25,005 nt of DNA, from the NCBI GenBank assembly GCA_031269205.1, contig JAISZM010000108.1, positions 1 to 25,005 of the forward strand. Reading direction: 5' to 3'. Shown one piece after another: positions 24,173 to 25,005 of the stretch. The notes under the pieces are model-generated. The model had not been told where the DNA came from and did not search any database. It saw only the letters and a list, made by a program, of their open reading frames with translations. A program made the translations under genes and the position numbers. Each line of letters begins with the position of its first letter. Within the stretch, counting starts at the first letter, position 1. The stretch comes from Eubacteriales Family XIII. Incertae Sedis bacterium (GTDB lineage: Bacteria; Bacillota; Clostridia; Peptostreptococcales; Anaerovoracaceae).

Positions 24173-24325
24173 TCAAACAAGCTGCGGCACGTTGCCGGGG
24201 TTTTCGCTCATCTTGACCGCTTTGGCGATGACTTCCTCACGTTTGCGTTTTGCCCACACCGCATATTTCTCCGGACAGAACACCACCCATTCCCGCTCTC
24301 GGCCTCTCGTCGCGTGCCTGATGCC
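24173..24325 (-). pseudogene. Remnant of a transposase C-terminus (IS4/IS1634-like)
   Basis: The minus strand has an open frame of about 50 codons ending at TGA (24173-24175) with no start. It reads WVVFCPEKYAVWAKRKREEV followed by IAKAVKMSENPGNVPQLV. This resembles the segment of IS1634-type transposases in which E-W-V-V-F-Y-S-E-K-Y-A-x-R-A-K-x-x-R precedes a run of A-K-A-x-x-L-x-x-N-P. The frame is closed upstream by TAG at 24328-24326, exactly where the decamer array begins. The identification is from memory of the family and needs a database search. No terminal inverted repeats are seen. Confidence 0.45.
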
Positions 24326-24327
24326 CT

Positions 24328-24407
24328 ATAATAATTCATAACATTCTATAACATCCTATAATATTCTATAACATGCTATAAGAAGTTATGATAAAATATC
24401 ATAAAAG
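24328..24407 (+). repeat. AT-rich decamer array in exact 10-bp register upstream of the ATPase gene
   Basis: Eight consecutive decamers begin with AT: ATAATAATTC, ATAACATTCT, ATAACATCCT, ATAATATTCT, ATAACATGCT, ATAAGAAGTT, ATGATAAAAT, ATCATAAAAG. The second to fifth fit the consensus ATAAYATNCT. The period is one helical turn, so a protein could bind all units on one face, or the DNA may be bent. The seventh unit contains the extended -10 of the ATPase promoter, so repeats and promoter share the same phase. A regulatory operator is the simplest reading. Confidence 0.75.
24387..24397 (+). promoter_or_regulatory. Extended -10 promoter of the ATPase gene
   Basis: TATGA then TAAAAT, identical to the ligA element. 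It lies at the downstream end of the decamer array. Transcription would start near 24404, with a leader of about 40 nt and the ribosome site AGAAAGGATG before the ATG at 24445. Confidence 0.5.
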
Positions 24408-24444
24408 ACAATAGCGTTGCGTTATTTTTCAGAAAGGATGTTGT

Positions 24445-25005
24445 ATGTTAAAAACAGACAATATATTCTCGCCGGCTTTCGGAAATCGTCCGAAGGCTTT
24501 TGTGGGGCGCGACGATGTGATTCGGGATTTCGTTGACGGAATAGAAGGTCCCTCCGGGAACAGAAAACGCGCGACCTTTTTTTCGGGGCAACGCGGAATG
24601 GGGAAAACTGCGCTGTTGTTGGAACTCGCCGCGAAAGCGGAGAAAATGGGTTTTGTGACGGCCGGAGTGTTGGCAAATAAGAGGATGTTGGATGAGATCA
24701 TTCAGTTGATTCAAATAGGCGGTGCCAAATATGTGAACAAATCTTCCAAGAAAGTGAAGGCGATCAAGGTCGGCGTGCCGGGATTCTCCTTCGGCCTTAC
24801 CTTTTTGGATGAAGTGAAGGAAAACTACGGGTTCCGAGTGAAACTCACCTTGCTGTGCGACGCTCTCGCGAAATGCGGCAAGGGCTTGCTGATACTGATT
24901 GATGAGGTCTATTCCGGGACGGAGGAGATACGGGAGCTCGCCGCCACCTATCAACATCTCGTCGGCGAAGGGAAGGACATCGCTATCGCCATGGCCGGAC
25001 TTCCT
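24445..25005 (+). CDS. AAA/archaeal-type ATPase, N-terminal part (cut by window end)
   Basis: 187 codons from an ATG with AGAAAGGATG upstream to the window edge; no stop is reached. Walker A is GQRGMGKTAL (about residues 48-57) and Walker B LLILIDEV (about 147-154). The NIFSPAFGNRPKAFVGRDD opening and the EGKDIAIAMAGLP end match a widespread family of STAND-like, single-domain ATP-binding proteins in Clostridia, Coriobacteria and Bifidobacteria, whose unseen C-terminus often carries a winged helix. Function is not established. Bases are clearly more AT-rich than in the housekeeping genes, and a transposase remnant lies just upstream, so recent acquisition is plausible. Confidence 0.85.
   Translation, partial: MLKTDNIFSPAFGNRPKAFVGRDDVIRDFVDGIEGPSGNRKRATFFSGQRGMGKTALLLELAAKAEKMGFVTAGVLANKRMLDEIIQLIQIGGAKYVNKSSKKVKAIKVGVPGFSFGLTFLDEVKENYGFRVKLTLLCDALAKCGKGLLILIDEVYSGTEEIRELAATYQHLVGEGKDIAIAMAGLP

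Noticed and set aside
24328..24407. CRISPR array or plasmid-type iterons as an explanation for the decamers.
   Set aside because: Units are 10 bp with no spacers, so not CRISPR. Iterons are normally about 17-22 bp and next to a Rep gene, which is not seen; a promoter-linked operator fits better.

Overview
The window is a GC-rich bacterial chromosome segment, mostly one long minus-strand block of housekeeping and membrane-energy genes. The atp gene order (atpI-B-E-F-H-A-G-D-C) with a WecA/TagO-type phosphoglycosyl transferase and a ComEB/dCMP-deaminase gene just upstream is typical of Clostridia and related Gram-positive lineages. The sodium-type c subunit, CcdA/TlpA thiol chemistry and NimA-like flavoprotein suggest an anaerobe. 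A clostridial Bacillota is my best inference. No rRNA or tRNA is present, so this is not proven.

Layout, left to right. 1-153 is the 3' end of an acetolactate synthase small subunit gene (+). A hotdog thioesterase (-) and a CitMHS_2-type sodium:proton antiporter (+) follow, divergently arranged. 2491-10064 (-) is a complete F1Fo ATP synthase operon with its own near-consensus promoter at 10143-10172. Upstream on the same strand, 10187-19122 is a tightly packed run transcribed in the order ligA, PilM/PilN-like fusion, PilO-like, truA, PAS-GGDEF-EAL phosphodiesterase, homocysteine S-methyltransferase, dCMP deaminase, wecA/tagO. pcrA/uvrD (19426-21648, -) precedes it. At 21716-22814 a NimA-like and a second PNPOx-fold flavoprotein gene diverge from an AT-rich region. 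The second one leads into ccdA and a TlpA-like thioredoxin gene. The right end (24173-25005) is accessory: a minus-strand remnant resembling an IS4/IS1634-type transposase C-terminus, an array of AT-rich decamers in exact 10-bp register, and the start of an AAA/archaeal-type ATPase cut by the window edge.

How they work together. The c subunit has the Gln/Glu-Thr sodium-binding pattern, so the ATP synthase may be sodium-coupled, and the adjacent antiporter would then link sodium and proton gradients. The PilMN-PilO pair looks like a type IV pilus (or GspL/M-like) inner-membrane module, co-transcribed with a c-di-GMP phosphodiesterase. CcdA and TlpA form an electron path from cytosolic thioredoxin to an extracytoplasmic thiol protein.

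The most noteworthy signals are non-coding. Several genes share an extended -10 promoter (TRTGA followed by TAAAAT or TATACT). At ligA and pcrA it lies only 3-6 nt from the start codon with no Shine-Dalgarno, which predicts leaderless mRNAs. The decamer array before the ATPase runs in register into its promoter. I found no CRISPR array, and no intact mobile element.
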